Shown here: piece by piece, positions 11,142 to 23,735 of the stretch
Layout: every line of letters starts with the position of its first letter
Position numbering within the stretch: position 1 is the first letter of the stretch
Assembly: GCF_963678635.1 (NCBI RefSeq)
Contig: NC_087068.1
Coordinates: 48,443,724-48,507,723 of the forward strand
Length of the DNA: 64,000 nucleotides
Direction: 5' to 3'
From: Symsagittifera roscoffensis
Lineage: Eukaryota > Xenacoelomorpha > Acoela > Convolutidae
The notes under the pieces: model-generated
The model's input: the letters and a program-made list of their open reading frames with translations, nothing else
Database searches by the model: none
Told to the model about the DNA's origin: nothing
Translations under genes and position numbers: made by a program

Positions 11142-11558
11142 GATTTGTTTTTCATATCTTACATCGTTACATCACGCGTTTAATTGTAATAACACTTGAA
11201 AATAAATTTTGAAAGGTGAGGGAAAGGAAAATAACCAGATTACAGGTGTCTTTTTTGTACTTATTGAAATTTAGGATTTGATCCCTATAGCTTCCTTGGC
11301 TGTCTTTCTCCAGTCCAGCTATTAGGTTGAAACAAGTATGATGACAATATTATTTAAAAGAACTTTTTCTTTGTTTGCTAGCTAAACCTTTTAACTGCGG
11401 GCTTACTTTGAATGCATAATACAAATTATACAAAAAAGTTCATATTGGTGATGAAAATATCCATAGAATCAGTTGATTGCTTTTGCCGTTTTTTTTTCCA
11501 GTCCAAATCGTACCTTCTTTTGCTCCGGACTCAGTTTGGATTCTAATAACTCTCGGCT

Positions 11559-11786
11559 TTAAAATTTGACATCTTGAATTTTCTCTTTCTCGCAAACTGT
11601 TTTCGCAGTCATCTCAGAACCTTCACACTTGGCGCTGAGTAAAGTGTAGGTCAACATTGTAGAACACTCTTTGCCTTTCTCGGGCTCTGATGGTTTACAA
11701 TCTTTGCACCAAACGTTCATGTCCTTAATTGGAATTGGATATAATATCAAGCCATACGTCTCTTTTATCTCTTTTTTTTTGTTTAG
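11559..11786 (-). CDS. Cys-rich terminal exon, possible C6-like domain
   Basis: A minus-strand frame, open from about 11,786 to a TAA at 11,559, with Cys spaced as WCKDCK, then KECSTMLTYT, then AKCEGSEMTAKTVC. The CxxC start, the C-hydrophobic-T-Y-T stretch and the following C-x-G-x-x-x-T-A resemble the nematode C6 domain often found on secreted proteins; this is a by-eye resemblance. There is no credible ATG, so it would be a 3' exon. It lies on the same strand as, and downstream of, lectin copy B exons 1-2, so it could be that gene's last exon. A clear acceptor is not obvious because the upstream sequence is an A-run. Confidence 0.35.
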   Translation of the reverse strand, partial: LNKKKEIKETYGLILYPIPIKDMNVWCKDCKPSEPEKGKECSTMLTYTLLSAKCEGSEMTAKTVCEKEKIQDVKF

Positions 11787-12054
11787 GTTTGTCTAATTAT
11801 AATGCAAGCCTAGTTGTATAAGAACCAGGTAAATTGATCAAAATTTTTGAAAAAAAAAATACCGTGTCATTCTAGTTTAATTTTTACTTGTAAGTGCTGC
11901 CACCATCCCTTCAGAAAATTGATCTCTGACTTCTTACAAGATCACCTTTTGACACTAACTCCATACAGACATCAATTGGCTCTTTTCCATTCCAACTCCC
12001 AAACTGAACTATCGTTGTCATAATGTAATGAAATTGTGCATGGCAAGCAAACTA

Positions 12055-12650
12055 CACTAGTGGACAAACTTAGCACAAATTTTAGATTTTACTCTGTAAA
12101 ATACCTGTTTTTAACGTACATTTTGGACAACATTTCCTCGAATTTCAGTAAAATTTTTACATTGATCGAGACCACATGATCAGAGCTACCATCTATGAAA
12201 GTATTAATATTTGGTTCCAATGAATTACCAATGTAATCATGGTCTGAAAACGCCAGTTTTCCTCATCTGCACTAAATTTTGCATCGTAGTGAAATCTTTC
12301 TCGATTAAGCGTGAAAAATTTGTTCATGCAACGTGAAATATTCTCAGCGAGAAAATTAAAACAATCAGTGTGAAATTTTTAAATTAAATTCAGACGTTTG
12401 TTAGTTATTGACGCGAAGTAAAAAAAATTAGTTCAGATGAGAAAAATTGGCATTTTCAGACCCTGATTACATTGGTAAGTCATTGAAAACAAATATTGAT
12501 ACCTTCATAGATGGAAGCTCTGATTATTTGGTCTCGGTCAATGTAAAAATTTTACTGAAATTCGAAGGAAATTTTGTCCAAATTTTACTTTGAAAACAGA
12601 CATTTCATAGAGTCAAATCATGAATTTGCGCTTAATTTTGTCCTCCAGTG
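12055..12650. mobile_element. Foldback MITE, Tc1/mariner-like ends
   Basis: A 596-bp palindromic element. The left arm begins CACTAGTGGACAAA (12,055) and the right arm ends TTTGTCCTCCAGTG (12,650). The arms pair over roughly 140 bp, including a TTTGGACAA...GTAAAATTTTTACATTGA block. TA precedes the left end; the right flank has drifted to CA. The GTGGACAAA end and TA target point to a Tc1/mariner-type transposase in trans (inference). It has inserted within an older element-like stretch starting GGCTCTTTTCC at about 11,978. Confidence 0.7.
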
Positions 12651-13842
12651 CAACTATCGTGAACACATGTGTTCCACATGCATTGCATCAAAGATCACGC
12701 ATATCAACTCTTAAAACAACTTTAAAAAATAAAAACTTTGATATGTGAGGGGAAAAGTGGAAAAAATCACAAAAGATTTTGGTTGACAGGTACATTTTTT
12801 TTTGAGGATGGAGCACGCGCCAAAAAAAAGAAGCAATTTTTTGGTTGAAAGGTTCCAAAAAAGGACCAAAAACATCGTTCTTGTCCTCATTTCATAAAAG
12901 AAAATTGGCATTCGACGCAGAAAATTGGGTCTAAATAGGATTTTTGAGGTGATTTGAGAGAGCTCATAAACTCAATGTGGTGGACCGAAAAAAAAACGAT
13001 CACAAAATTTATGCGTTTTTAACATTCACCTTTCCGAAAAAACATAGCTTGATTCGGTTTTTCTGCAATTTTATCCCATCTCACATGCAAAATGATTTAA
13101 CATATTTATATATTTATTTTATTGTACCACAGTAAGCTGTGAAAATTAATTGTATGGTGGAATGATAGACAAAAAACATAATAAATACTGTATCCTAAAA
13201 ATTATTTTGGCCTAAAATTGGCTAATTTTATCAAGCACTTGTGTTTGCTACTCCAAATCACATGACAATTTAAATCTCGACTACGAAGTTCAGTTGGTAG
13301 TTCAAATGAGCCAAATGTAGGCCAATTTGATTTTTGGGACACAGTTTTCGTTATTTTCATTGGTTTTCATTTCACAATGCAATAATTTGTGACAAATTAT
13401 TGAGTCTTGGGAAGCTAGAACAACTGCCCAACAGAAAGGGAATTAAGTCTTCAAAAGGTCAAAAAGCTGCCCGAGACCTGGTTTTTGGGGGTCGTGGGAA
13501 ACTTAAGCACAGTCCTACATTAGATACTTGTAATAGGAACAATTAGAAAGACCATTAAGAAGTTTAAGTCTTAAGCCGGATCGTGAAAATAGATATTAAA
13601 GTGAAGTTGTTTTAGAAAAATTAGATACCTGGAAGGAGTTAGAGATTTTTTAAATTAAAATTTGATTAACACCTGTAAATATACGAAGTTGTACATAGAC
13701 TAAAATTGTAAATATAGAACATGAAGAAAAATGAGAACAACTTCATTTTCAGCCTAATGATGCCGCCTAGCCTATTGGGTCAAATTAATTTTGGGTTGAG
13801 ACGCCTAAAGTTTAGAGATCTTTTCTCCATTTTTTCTTTTTT
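12651..13842. other. Spacer, no supported gene
   Basis: AT-rich sequence with several short frames, none with a recognisable domain. I looked on the minus strand for the missing last exon of the lectin domain and did not find a convincing one. The plus-strand 70-codon frame at 13,334-13,546 shows nothing recognisable. Confidence 0.45.
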
Positions 13843-14022
13843 GGCTCCTTCACTCCACCCCCCCCCCCCCCCCGAATGCGACAATTTACATGTAATTTTG
13901 TTGTTCACATTGTCTGATAGTTACAAAAACTGGCATGCCAACTAATTAAGCTATGACAAAAACATTTTCATTAAACCATAAAAACTATGCTTATATGAGG
14001 TGGGGAAACCAAAAAAAGAGCC
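13843..14022. mobile_element. hAT-like MITE spanning the start of copy B
   Basis: It has the same family ends as 10,940-11,141 (GGCTCC...GAGCC), with near 8-bp flanks tctttttt / tcttttat and a 17-base C homopolymer near 13,858. It lies in the intron just after lectin exon 2, and the window's first three bases are the end of the equivalent element in copy A. Confidence 0.65.
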
Positions 14023-14039
14023 TCTTTTATGTACTTCAC

Positions 14040-14797
14040 CTATTTGGCTTGATATAATTTTCCATGCCGAATTAATTCTCTGATACTCTGTAATTTTTTG
14101 GGTTCGTTCATCTATTCCCAGCCACATTTTGTTCGGATCTTCAAATGTCTTCCAACTTGTCCAGAGGTATTTGCTTCTGGCGTCTTTCACGAAATCGTGC
14201 ATGGATTTGATCTGGGATTGGTTGATTGGCATGAACAATGTGGCTTTCTTTTCGAAAAAATTGTAAGTTTTCACGGCGTGATTCTGATGTCAATCGACTT
14301 GAAAAACTCTGAGTTATACTATTTTTGCATCCCAAATAACTATAGCCCCCTCCCACCTAGTCATAAAATCAAAACTTAGAGTGCAAGTTTCTCACTTGAA
14401 TTTTCCGGATAAAAATAAAAGCAAAAAACTTTTTAATTTAGTCTCTTTGCAATAAAATAGACAATTTTTTATTGTACATTTTGAGGCGGTAGAAAGCAGA
14501 AATTGAACCCAGTTTTGTTACTTAATAGTTAACATTGTAAGTGGTCAAATGTAATTATGAGCTAATTTTAAAAACAAAATCTTGGCTTGAAAACTTGAAA
14601 ACAGTTCTTTCCTTTCCTTCACAGTATTCTGCTGCTTCGTATGGATCCTTGAACTTGTTAACTTCACTGAAATGGTAGCATTTGTCCAGTCCACGCACTG
14701 CCTGGAAATTCACAGGACACCATTTTAGATAGCTGGAGCTAGAGGCAATATACATACTCAACACGAAGAAAAAAGCTGAAAAGATTAATTTCATCAT
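14040..14797 (-). CDS. C-type-lectin-like secreted protein, exons 1-2, copy B
   Basis: This is a near-identical copy of the gene at 21-778. Exon 1 spans 14,797-14,603 (65 codons, signal peptide plus first lectin strand/helix). Exon 2 spans 14,283-14,040 (lectin middle, WLGID motif) and ends at an AG|GTGAAG donor. One residue differs from copy A in exon 1 (Phe for Leu in the HxSEV stretch). Further 3' exons should lie below 14,040; the Cys-rich exon at 11,559-11,786 is a candidate last exon. The exon with the final W..C...C of the lectin fold was not found in 11,800-13,840, so the gene may be broken or the exon too diverged to see. A transposon (13,843-14,022) sits directly in the intron after exon 2. 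Confidence 0.6.
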
Positions 14798-15653
14798 TTC
14801 GTATGCGTGTGGATCCTGGTTTTCGAAATATAGACTGAAAGGTATTTTATTTGTATAAATGCGCGCATAAAAAATTCCCTCGTTTTTTGCTAAAATTAGT
14901 AGTTCACTTAAGTATTTTTCTACACAGCGGAAGTTGCTGGCTCTCAAGAAGCAGGATCTAAGATAGTTTGCTTCATCTTTTCAATTCCCCCAGTTATCAT
15001 ATGCATCAACTCTATGTTGTAACGAGAATTTTACAAGGTTAAGTGAGAAAACCAAATATGTTTGATATAGCCTAATTAGTCAACATACCAATTTTTGTAA
15101 TAATCCAAAAATGTGAACAAAATTTTACTACAAAAATTTCGCTGGAGGGGGGAAAAAAAGAGCCAATAATTTGGTTCCTACCCATTATAGCAACCTTTCT
15201 AGTTTATTGCTGCCTCGTTTCGGTACTGAGGTAGATCGGTTTCGGGTAGCTGGCCGATTGACAACATTTCAATTCATACGTAAATTAACCGTAATTATCG
15301 GAAATTTTAAGTCAACAAAGAATAACGAACTGCCATAAATTTCGGTATTTAAAAGCAGAATTCAATGTCATAAAATACGCAAAATGAAAACTTTAAAAAG
15401 TCAACTTTAAAATGGCGCCTGAACAATTTGTGAACTTTGTTTCGATCTCTCAGTTTTAGTCTTTTTTCACACACTGTTCTTCGTTCACCAGAAAACTCAT
15501 TAGTTACGACCTTGGTTTTTTCTCGCTAAGAAATCTAGCGAGAACATCCTCGCCCCCCAACAGAGCGAGAAGAGGTGAGAGCTCCAAGATCAGCCAGGTC
15601 AGCTCTCACATACAGGAACTGCTGTCTGCACAGTATTCTGCTGTATCTCATAT

Positions 15654-15830
15654 TCAGTATTCTGCTGCTTCGTATGGATCCTTGAACTTGTTAACTTCAC
15701 TCAAATGGTAGCATTTGTCCAGTCCACGCACTGCCTGGAAATTCACAGGACACCATTTTAGATAGCTGGAGCTAGAGGCAATATACATACTCAACACGAA
15801 GAAAAAAGCTGAAAAGATTAATTTCATCAT
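15654..15830 (-). pseudogene. Truncated lectin exon-1 copy (copy B, first composite)
   Basis: This is the counterpart of 1,635-1,811. In copy B it is followed directly by another composite unit rather than by 440-bp units. Confidence 0.75.
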
Positions 15831-16687
15831 TTCGTATGCGTGTGGATCCTGGTTTTCGAAATATAGACTGAAAGGTATTTTATTTGTATAAATGCGCGCA
15901 TAAAAAATTCCCTCGTTTTTTGCTAAAATTAGTAGTTCACTTAAGTATTTTTCTACACAGTGGAAGTTGCTGGCTCTCAAGAAGCAGGATCTAAGATAGT
16001 TTGCTTCATCTTTTCAATTCCCCCAGTTATCATATGCATCAACTCTATGTTGTAACGAGAATTTTACAAGGTTAAGTGAGAAAACCAAATATGTTTGATA
16101 TCGCCTAATTAGTCAACATACCAATTTTTGTAATAATCCAAAAATGTGAACAAAATTTTACTACAAAAATTTCGCTGGAGGGGGGAAAAAAAAGAGCCGA
16201 TAATTTGGTTCCTACCCATTATAGCAACCTTTATAGTTTATTTCTGCCTCGTTTCGGTACTGAGGTAGATCGGTTTCGGGTAGCTGGCCGATTGACAACA
16301 TTTCAATTCATACGTAAATTAACCGTAATTATCGGAAATTTTAAGTCAACAAAGAATAACGAACTGCCATAAATTTCGGTATTTAAAAGCAGAATTCAAT
16401 GTCATAAAATACGCAAAATGAAAACTTTAAAAAGTCAACTTTAAAATGGCGCCTGAACAATTTGTGAACTTTGTTTCGATCTCTCAGTTTTAGTCTTTTT
16501 TCACACACTGTTCTTCGTTCACCAGAAAACTCATTAGTTACGACCTTGGTTTTTTCTCGCTAAGAAATCTAGCGAGAACATCCTCGCCCCCCAACAGAGC
16601 GAGAAGAGGTGAGAGCTCCAAGATCAGCCAGGTCAGCTCTCACATACAGGAACTGCTGTCTGCACAGTATTCTGCTGTATCTCATAT

Positions 16688-16864
16688 TCAGTATTCTGCT
16701 GCTTCGTATGGATCCTTGAACTTGTTAACTTCACTCAAATGGTAGCATTTGTCCAGTCCACGCACTGCCTGGAAATTCACAGGACACCATTTTAGATAGC
16801 TGGAGCTAGAGGCAATATACATACTCAACACGAAGAAAAAAGCTGAAAAGATTAATTTCATCAT
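16688..16864 (-). pseudogene. Truncated lectin exon-1 copy (copy B, second composite)
   Basis: It lies exactly 1,034 bp after the previous truncated copy, so two composite units stand head-to-tail here. In copy A the corresponding composites are separated by six 440-bp units. Confidence 0.75.
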
Positions 16865-19800
16865 TTCGTATGCGTGTGGATCCTGGTTTTCGAAATATAG
16901 ACTGAAAGGTATTTTATTTGTATAAATGCGCGCATAAAAAATTCCCTCGTTTTTTGCTAAAATTAGTAGTTCACTTAAGTATTTTTCTACACAGTGGAAG
17001 TTGCTGGCTCTCAAGAAGCAGGATCTAAGATAGTTTGCTTCATCTTTTCAATTCCCCCAGTTATCATATGCATCAACTCTATGTTGTAACGAGAATTTTA
17101 CAAGGTTAAGTGAGAAAACCAAATATGTTTGATATCGCCTAATTAGTCAACATACCAATTTTTGTAATAATCCAAAAATGTGAACAAAATTTTACTACAA
17201 AAATTTCGCTGGAGGGGGGAAAAAAAAGAGCCGATAATTTGGTTCCTACCCATTATAGCAACCTTTATAGTTTATTTCTGCCTCGTTTCGGTACTGAGGT
17301 AGATCGGTTTCGGGTAGCTGGCCGATTGACAACATTTCAATTCATACGTAAATTAACCGTAATTATCGGAAATTTTAAGTCAACAAAGAATAACGAACTG
17401 CCATAAATTTCGGTATTTAAAAGCAGAATTCAATGTCATAAAATACGCAAAATGAAAACTTTAAAAAGTCAACTTTAAAATGGCGCCTGAACAATTTGTG
17501 AACTTTGTTTCGATCTCTCAGTTTTAGTCTTTTTTCACACACTGTTCTTCGTTCACCAGAAAACTCATTAGTTACGACCTTGGTTTTTTCTCGCTAAGAA
17601 ATCTAGCGAGAACATCCTCGCCCCCCAACAGAGCGAGAAGAGGTGAGAGCTCCAAGATCAGCCAGGTCAGCTCTCACATACAGGAACTGCTCGTGTCCGG
17701 GTCGGCGGACCATATTTCTGCCTCGTTTCGGTACTGAGGTAGATCGGTTTCGGGTAGCTGGCCGATTGACAACATTTCAATTCATACGTAAATTAACCGT
17801 AATTATCGGAAATTTTAAGTCAACAAAGAATAACGAACTGCCATAAATTTCGGTATTTAAAAGCAGAATTCAATGTCCTAAAATACGCAAAATGAAAACT
17901 TTAAAAAGTCAACTTTAAAATGGCGCCTGAACAATTTGTGGACTTTGTTTCGATCTCTCAGTTTTAGTCTTTTTTCACACACTGTTCTTCGTTCACCAGA
18001 AAACTCATTAGTTACGACCTTGGTTTTTTCTCGCTAAAAAATCTAGCGAGAACATCCTCGCCCCCCAACAGAGCGAGAAGAGGTGAGAGCTCCAAGATCA
18101 GCCAGGTCAGCTCTCACATACAGGAACTGCTCGTGTCCGGGTCGGCGGACCATATTTCTGCCTCGTTTCGGTACTGAGGTAGATTGGTTTCGGGTAGCTG
18201 GCCGATTGACAACATTTCAATTCATACGTAAATTAACCGTAATTATCGGAAGTTTTAAGTCAACAAAGAATAACGAACTGCCATAAATTTCGGTATTTAA
18301 AAGCTGAATTCAATGTCATAAAATACGCAAAATGAAAACTTTAAAAAGTCAACTTTAAAATGGCGCCTGAACAATTTGTGGACTTTGTTTCGATCTCTCA
18401 GTTTTAGTCTTTTTTCACACACTGTTCTTCGTTCACCAGAAAACTCATTAGTTACGACCTTGGTTTTTTCTCGCTAAGAAATCTAGCGAGAACATCCTTG
18501 CCCCCCAACAGAGCGAGAAGAGGTGAGAGCTCCAAGATCAGCCAGGTCAGCTCTCACATACAGGAACTGCTCGTGTCCGGGTCGGCGGACCATATTTCTG
18601 CCTCGTTTCGGTACTGAGGTAGATCGTTTTCGGGTAGCTGGCCGATTGACAACATTTTAGTTCATACGTAAGTTAACCGTAATTATCGGAAATTACAAGT
18701 CAACAAAGAATAACGAACTGCCATAAATTTCGGTATTTAAAAGCAGAATTCAATTTCATAAAATACGCAAAATGAAAACTTTAAAAAGTCAACTTTAAAA
18801 TGGCGCCTGAACAATTTGTGAACTTTGTTTCGATCTCTCAGTTTTCGTCTTTTTTCACACACTGTTCTTCGTTCACCAGAAAACTCATTAGTTACGACCT
18901 TGGTTTTTTCTCGCTAAGAAATCTAGCGAGAACATAGCACTCTACACGGTGATTTTATTTGTTTGGGGGAGCTATAATTAGATGATATTTTCCCTAGTCA
19001 GAAAATTTTTTTAATATCTTCGGCTTTTTTTCCTTACGGGGAAGGCAGCTAATTGTAGCAAAAATTGAACGGCCCAAATTGAGGGTATCGCGCAACACAA
19101 CGAACTGATCAAAATCCCAACGACAGGTTTTCAAATTTGCATTAAGAATTGAATTTATTCCTCCCGATGTCATTAAGAAAACTATTTCTTATAAGCAATT
19201 TATTAATTTGATTTTAAGTTTTGAGAATGATGTTGAACATAAATTGAACTAATCAAAAACATCCTTTTGTAAAATGTGAATTGTAAAGTTTTCTGGCTCT
19301 CCATAAATGGCTTTTTTCTTCCTAAAATGTGCCCCTATTTTCACTGTCCAATTTTTTAAAAAGCGTGAAAACTAATTAGTCCATGACAAACACTAGTCCA
19401 TGGCAAACAGTTTGATACTAATGTTAATGGGGAACAAAATTGATATTTATGTGATGTTGAGGAGGGTTAGTTAAAGGTAGGAGGGAGCCTTAAAATAATT
19501 ACGTTTATTATACAGTGCTTTTGAAAAAATGCTGAATATGGGGTTTAAGAAGTAGATTCTGTCGACAGCCAGAGAAAGAAGGAGTTATCTTCCTTGCGGG
19601 TAAGATTGCTAAGTGAAGGGCGGGATGAGCTTATTCGTGAATTGGTCAAAAGATTGATTCGGAGACGCTGCTTTCTTTCCGGCCCGAGTTTTTGAAGGAA
19701 TTGAGCGGCATGTCGTGTGCCAAAACGCTCGTGGATGGTATCCGTCGCTTTATCGTAAGCAGCCTGCGCTGAGTTGTCATGATGTGTTTATTTTTTGGAC

Positions 19801-21639
19801 TAGTGTTCCTCCTCTAGCAACTGGCTTGGAGTCTTGTCGTTTTGAAAATGGCAAGATAGGCAGGAAGGTCCAAGGGCAAGCTAAACATAATTCCTAGTCT
19901 TGCTCACGAAGTGAGAGTCTTGTTTTACTTTTCCACACTCGTTCTTTTGCTTTTCGGCACTCCACTCTGAAGGTTGGATTTTCTGCTGTGATTCGAGAGA
20001 CGAAGTTGGCTTTCCCTGTGGGCAAGCCGATTTGAATCTCTTATCCAGCGGGTCTTAGTGCGAGTTTTTGCTCAAGTGTGACTGAGAGTTGATTTGGTTC
20101 GGATCTTCTGTTAGTTTCAAGTGCGATGAGTCAATTCTCGTTTGAGTTTCTCTGCTCAAAAAAAATTGTTATAGTTTTTCTTTTTTCCTGATTGTTGATC
20201 GGTTCTTGCGCGACCGGATGTCTTGTTCAAATACAATTTTTTTGGTGTATCATTGGGGCTGGGCCTCTTGAATTGCTGGTTTTGAGAGTGTTGAGTTGGT
20301 TCCTCGCACCCAAGTGATCGGTCGGATTTTTTTCTGAATTTTTAGAGTAGGTTTGACATTAAATTTTTTTTTTTTGGTTAGTTAGTTTTTTTGGGTCTAT
20401 TTGTTTGGAAAACAGTTTTCGGCAGTTTTGAGGATACCGGTTACTTTTTGTGCTTTCAAGTGCTGGAAACGCTACAAAAGTGGCTGCGTGTAATGCCAAA
20501 TTAGTCGTAAAACTGTAAACGAAACCGTAAAACAAAATTAAATTGTCATAAAAAGGTGCGAAATGAAGGTATCGCGCAACACAACAAATTGATCAAAATC
20601 GCAAAGACAGGTTTTCGAATTTGCATTAAGAATTAAAACTATTCCTCCCGATGTCATTAAGAAAACTATTTCTTATAAGCAATTTATTAATGTGATTTTA
20701 AGTTTTGAGAATTATGTTGATCGGTTCTTGCGCGACCGGATGTCTTGTTCAAATACAATTTTTTTGGTGTATCATTGGGGCTGGGCCTCTTGAATTGCTG
20801 GTTTTGAGAGTGTTGAGTTGGTTCCTCGCACCCAAGTGATCGGTCGGATTTTTTTCTGAATTCTTAGAGTAGGTTTGGCATTAAATTTTTTTTTTTTGGT
20901 TTGTTAGTTTTTTTGGGTCTATTTGTTTGGAAAACAGTTTTCGGCAGTTTTGAGGATACCGGTTACTTTTTGTGCTTTCAAGTGCTGGAAACGCTACAAA
21001 AGTGGCTGCGTGTAATGCCAAATTAGTCGTAAAACTGTAAACGAAACCGTAAAACAAAATTAAATTGTCATAAAAAGGTGCGAAATGAAGGTATCGCGCA
21101 ACACAACAAATTGATCAAAATCGCAAAGACAGGTTTTCGAATTTGCATTAAGAATTGAAACTATTCCTCCCGATGTCATTAAGAAAACTATTTCTTATAA
21201 GCAATTTATTAATTTGATTTTAAGTTTTGAGAATGATGTTGAACATAAATTGAACTAATCAAAAACATCCTTTTGTAAAATGTGAATTGTAAAGTTTTCT
21301 GGCTCTCCATAAATGGCTTTTTTCTTCCTAAAAAGTGCCCCTATTTTCACTGTCCAATTTTTTAAAAAGCGGGTGCAAACTAATTAGTCCATGACAAACA
21401 CTAGTCCATTGCAAACAGCTCGATACTAATGTTATGTGGGGAACAAAATTGATATTTATGTGATGTGGAGGAGGCTTAGTTAAAGGTAGGAGGGAGCCAT
21501 AAAATAATTACGTTTATTATCCAGTGCTTTTTAAAAAAATGCTGAATTTGGGGTGTAAGAAGTAGATTCTGTCGACAGCCAGAGAAAGAAGGAGTTATCT
21601 TCCTTGCGGGTAAGATTGCTAAGTGAAGGGCATGGATGA

Positions 21640-22170
21640 GCTTATTCGTGAATTGGTCAAAAGATTGACTCACAGACGCTGCTTTCTTTCAGTCCCGGGT
21701 TTTTGAAGGAATTGAGCGGCATGTCGTGTGCCAAAACGCTCGTGGATGGTATCCGTCGCTTTATCGTAAGCAGCCTGCGCTGAGCTGTCATGATGTGTTG
21801 ATTTTTTGGACTAGTGTTCCTCCTCTAGCAACTGGCTTGGAGTCTTGTCGTTTTGAAAATGGCAAGGTAGGCAGGAAGGTTCAAGGGTAAGGTAAACATA
21901 ATTCCTAGTCTTGCTCACGAAGTGAGAGTCTTGTTTTACTTTTCCACACTCGTTCTTTTGCTTTTCGGCACTCCACTCTGAAGGTTGGATTTTCTGCTGT
22001 GATTCGAGAGACGAAGTTGGCTTTCCCTGTGGGCAAGCCGATTTGAATCTCTTATCCAGCTGGTCTAAGTGTGAGTTTTTGCTCAAGGGTGACTGAGAGA
22101 TGATTTGGTTCGGATCTTCGGTTAGTTTCAAGTGCGATGAGTCAAATCTCGTTTGAGTTTCTCTGCCCAA
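21640..22170 (-). pseudogene. Repeat-embedded degenerate reading frame, gag-like hint
   Basis: The minus-strand frame begins at 22,170 and runs 119 codons to a TAG at 21,811. It then continues in the same frame for about 45 codons (to about 21,680) before another stop. The upstream part is hydrophilic with a short CxxC (CLPC). The downstream part contains AYDKATDTIHERFGTRH, which resembles the 'Y..A...L..RFG..H' segment of DUF1759 in BEL/Pao Gag proteins; this is a weak by-eye similarity. Homologous stretches lie at 23,379-23,735 and about 8,190-8,640. Conservation of one frame across diverged units suggests past coding function, now lost. Confidence 0.35.
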
Positions 22171-23378
22171 AAAAAATTGTTAAAGTTTTTCGTTTTTCCT
22201 GATTGTTGATCGGTTCTTGCGCTACCGGATGTCTTGTTCAAATATAAATTTTTTGCTGTATCATTGGGGCTGGGCCTCTTGAATTGCTGATTTTGAGAAT
22301 AGTGAGTTGGTTCCTCGCACCAAGTGATCAGTCGGATTTTATTTCTGAATTTTTAGAGTAGGTTTGGCATTAAATTTTTTTCTTTTGGTTAGTTAGTTTT
22401 TTTCGGGTCTATTTGTTTGGAAAACAGTTTTCGGCAGTTTTGAGGATACCGGTTACTTTTTGTGCTTTCAAGTGCTGGAAACGCCACAAAAGTGGCTGCG
22501 TGTAATGCCAAATTAGTCGTAAAACTGTAAATGAAACCGTAAAACAAAATTAAATTGTCATAAAAAGGTGCGAAATGAAGGTATCGCGCAACACAACAAA
22601 CTGATCAAAATCCCAAAGACAGGTTTTCAAATTTGCATTAGGAATTGAAACTATTCCTCCCGATGCCATTAAGAAAACTATTTCTTATAAGCAATTTATT
22701 AATTTGATTTTAAGTTTTGAGAATTATGTTGAATATAAATTGAACTACACAATTCACATTTTACAAAAGGATGTTTTTGATAAGTTTTCTGGCTTTCCAA
22801 AAAATTGCTTTTTCTTCCTAAAATTTGCCCCTATTTTCACTGTCCAATTTTTTAAAAAGCGGGTGCAAACTAATTAGTCCATGACAAACACTAGTCCATG
22901 GCAAACAGTTTGATACTAATGTTAATGGGGAACAAAATTGATATTTATGTGATGTTGAGGAGGGTTAGTTAAAGGTAGGAGGGAGCCTTAAAATAATTAC
23001 GTTTATTATACAGTGCGTTTGAAAAAATGCTGAATATGGGGTTTAAGAAGTAGATTCTGTCGACATCCAGTGAAAGAAGGAGTTATCCTCCTTGCGAGTA
23101 AGATTGCTAAGTGAAGGGCAGGATGAGCTTATTCGTGAATTGTTCACAAGATTGATTCACAGACGCTGCTTTCTTTCAGTCCCGGGTTTTTGAAGGAATT
23201 GAGCGGCATGTCGTGTGCCAAAACGCTCGTGGATGATATCCGTCGCTTTATCGTAAGCAGCCTGCTCTGAGCTGTCATGATGTGTTTATTTTTTGGACTA
23301 GTGTTCCTCCTCTAGCAACTGGCTTGGAGTCTTGTCGTTTTGAAAATGGCAAGATAGGCAGGAAGGTCCAAGGGCAAG

Positions 23379-23735
23379 CTAAACATAATTCCTAGTCTTG
23401 CTCACGAAGTGAGAGTCTTGTTTTACTTTTCCACACTCAATCTTTTGCTTTTCGGCACTCCACTCTGAAGGTTGGATTTTCTGCTGTGATTCGAGCGACG
23501 AAGTTGGCTTTCCATGTGGGCAAGCCGATTTGAATCTCTTATCCAGCTGGTCTAAGTGTGAGTTTTTGCTCAAGGGTGACTGAGAGATGATTTGGTTCGG
23601 ATCTTCGGTTAGTTTCAAGTGCGATGAGTCAAATTTCGTTTGAGTATCTCTGCTCAAAAAAAAATTGTTATAGTTTTTCTTTTTTCCTGATTGTTGATCG
23701 GTTCTTGCGCGACCGGATGTCTTGCTCAAATACAA
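23379..23735 (-). pseudogene. Second copy of the repeat-embedded degenerate frame
   Basis: It shares a nearly identical core with the frame at 21,811-22,170 (SQSPLSKNSHLDQLDKRFKS and SLESQQKIQPSEWSAEKQK are common to both). It differs at both ends: the N-terminal extension comes from the upstream repeat, and the frame stops sooner after SKTRNYV. No domain is assigned with confidence. The versions in the young copies (near 8,520-8,770 and 19,900-20,150) have additional stops. Confidence 0.35.

Larger units (their letters stand above)
15624..18935. repeat. 440-bp satellite array with composite units, copy B
   Basis: Order of units: two composites (15,624-16,657 and 16,658-17,691), then 440-bp units R (17,692-18,131), W (18,132-18,571) and truncated L (18,572-18,935). 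It ends at the same base as copy A, within the unit just after the TTCTCGCTA hairpin. The unit set equals that of copy A with the internal R-W-R-W-L-R' block removed, a difference of exactly 2,640 bp. Confidence 0.95.
14020..21166. repeat. Segmental tandem duplication, copy B
   Basis: This is the second copy of 1-10,309, shorter because it has lost or never gained six 440-bp units and one 522-bp unit. Its left border is not a true breakpoint in the window: position 14,020 falls inside a small transposon (13,843-14,022) that presumably also lies just left of base 1. After 21,166 copy B continues into two further 1.49-kb units (21,087-24,058) that copy A lacks. The repeating period is 14,019 bp, made of copy A plus the spacer 10,310-14,019. 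Confidence 0.92.
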
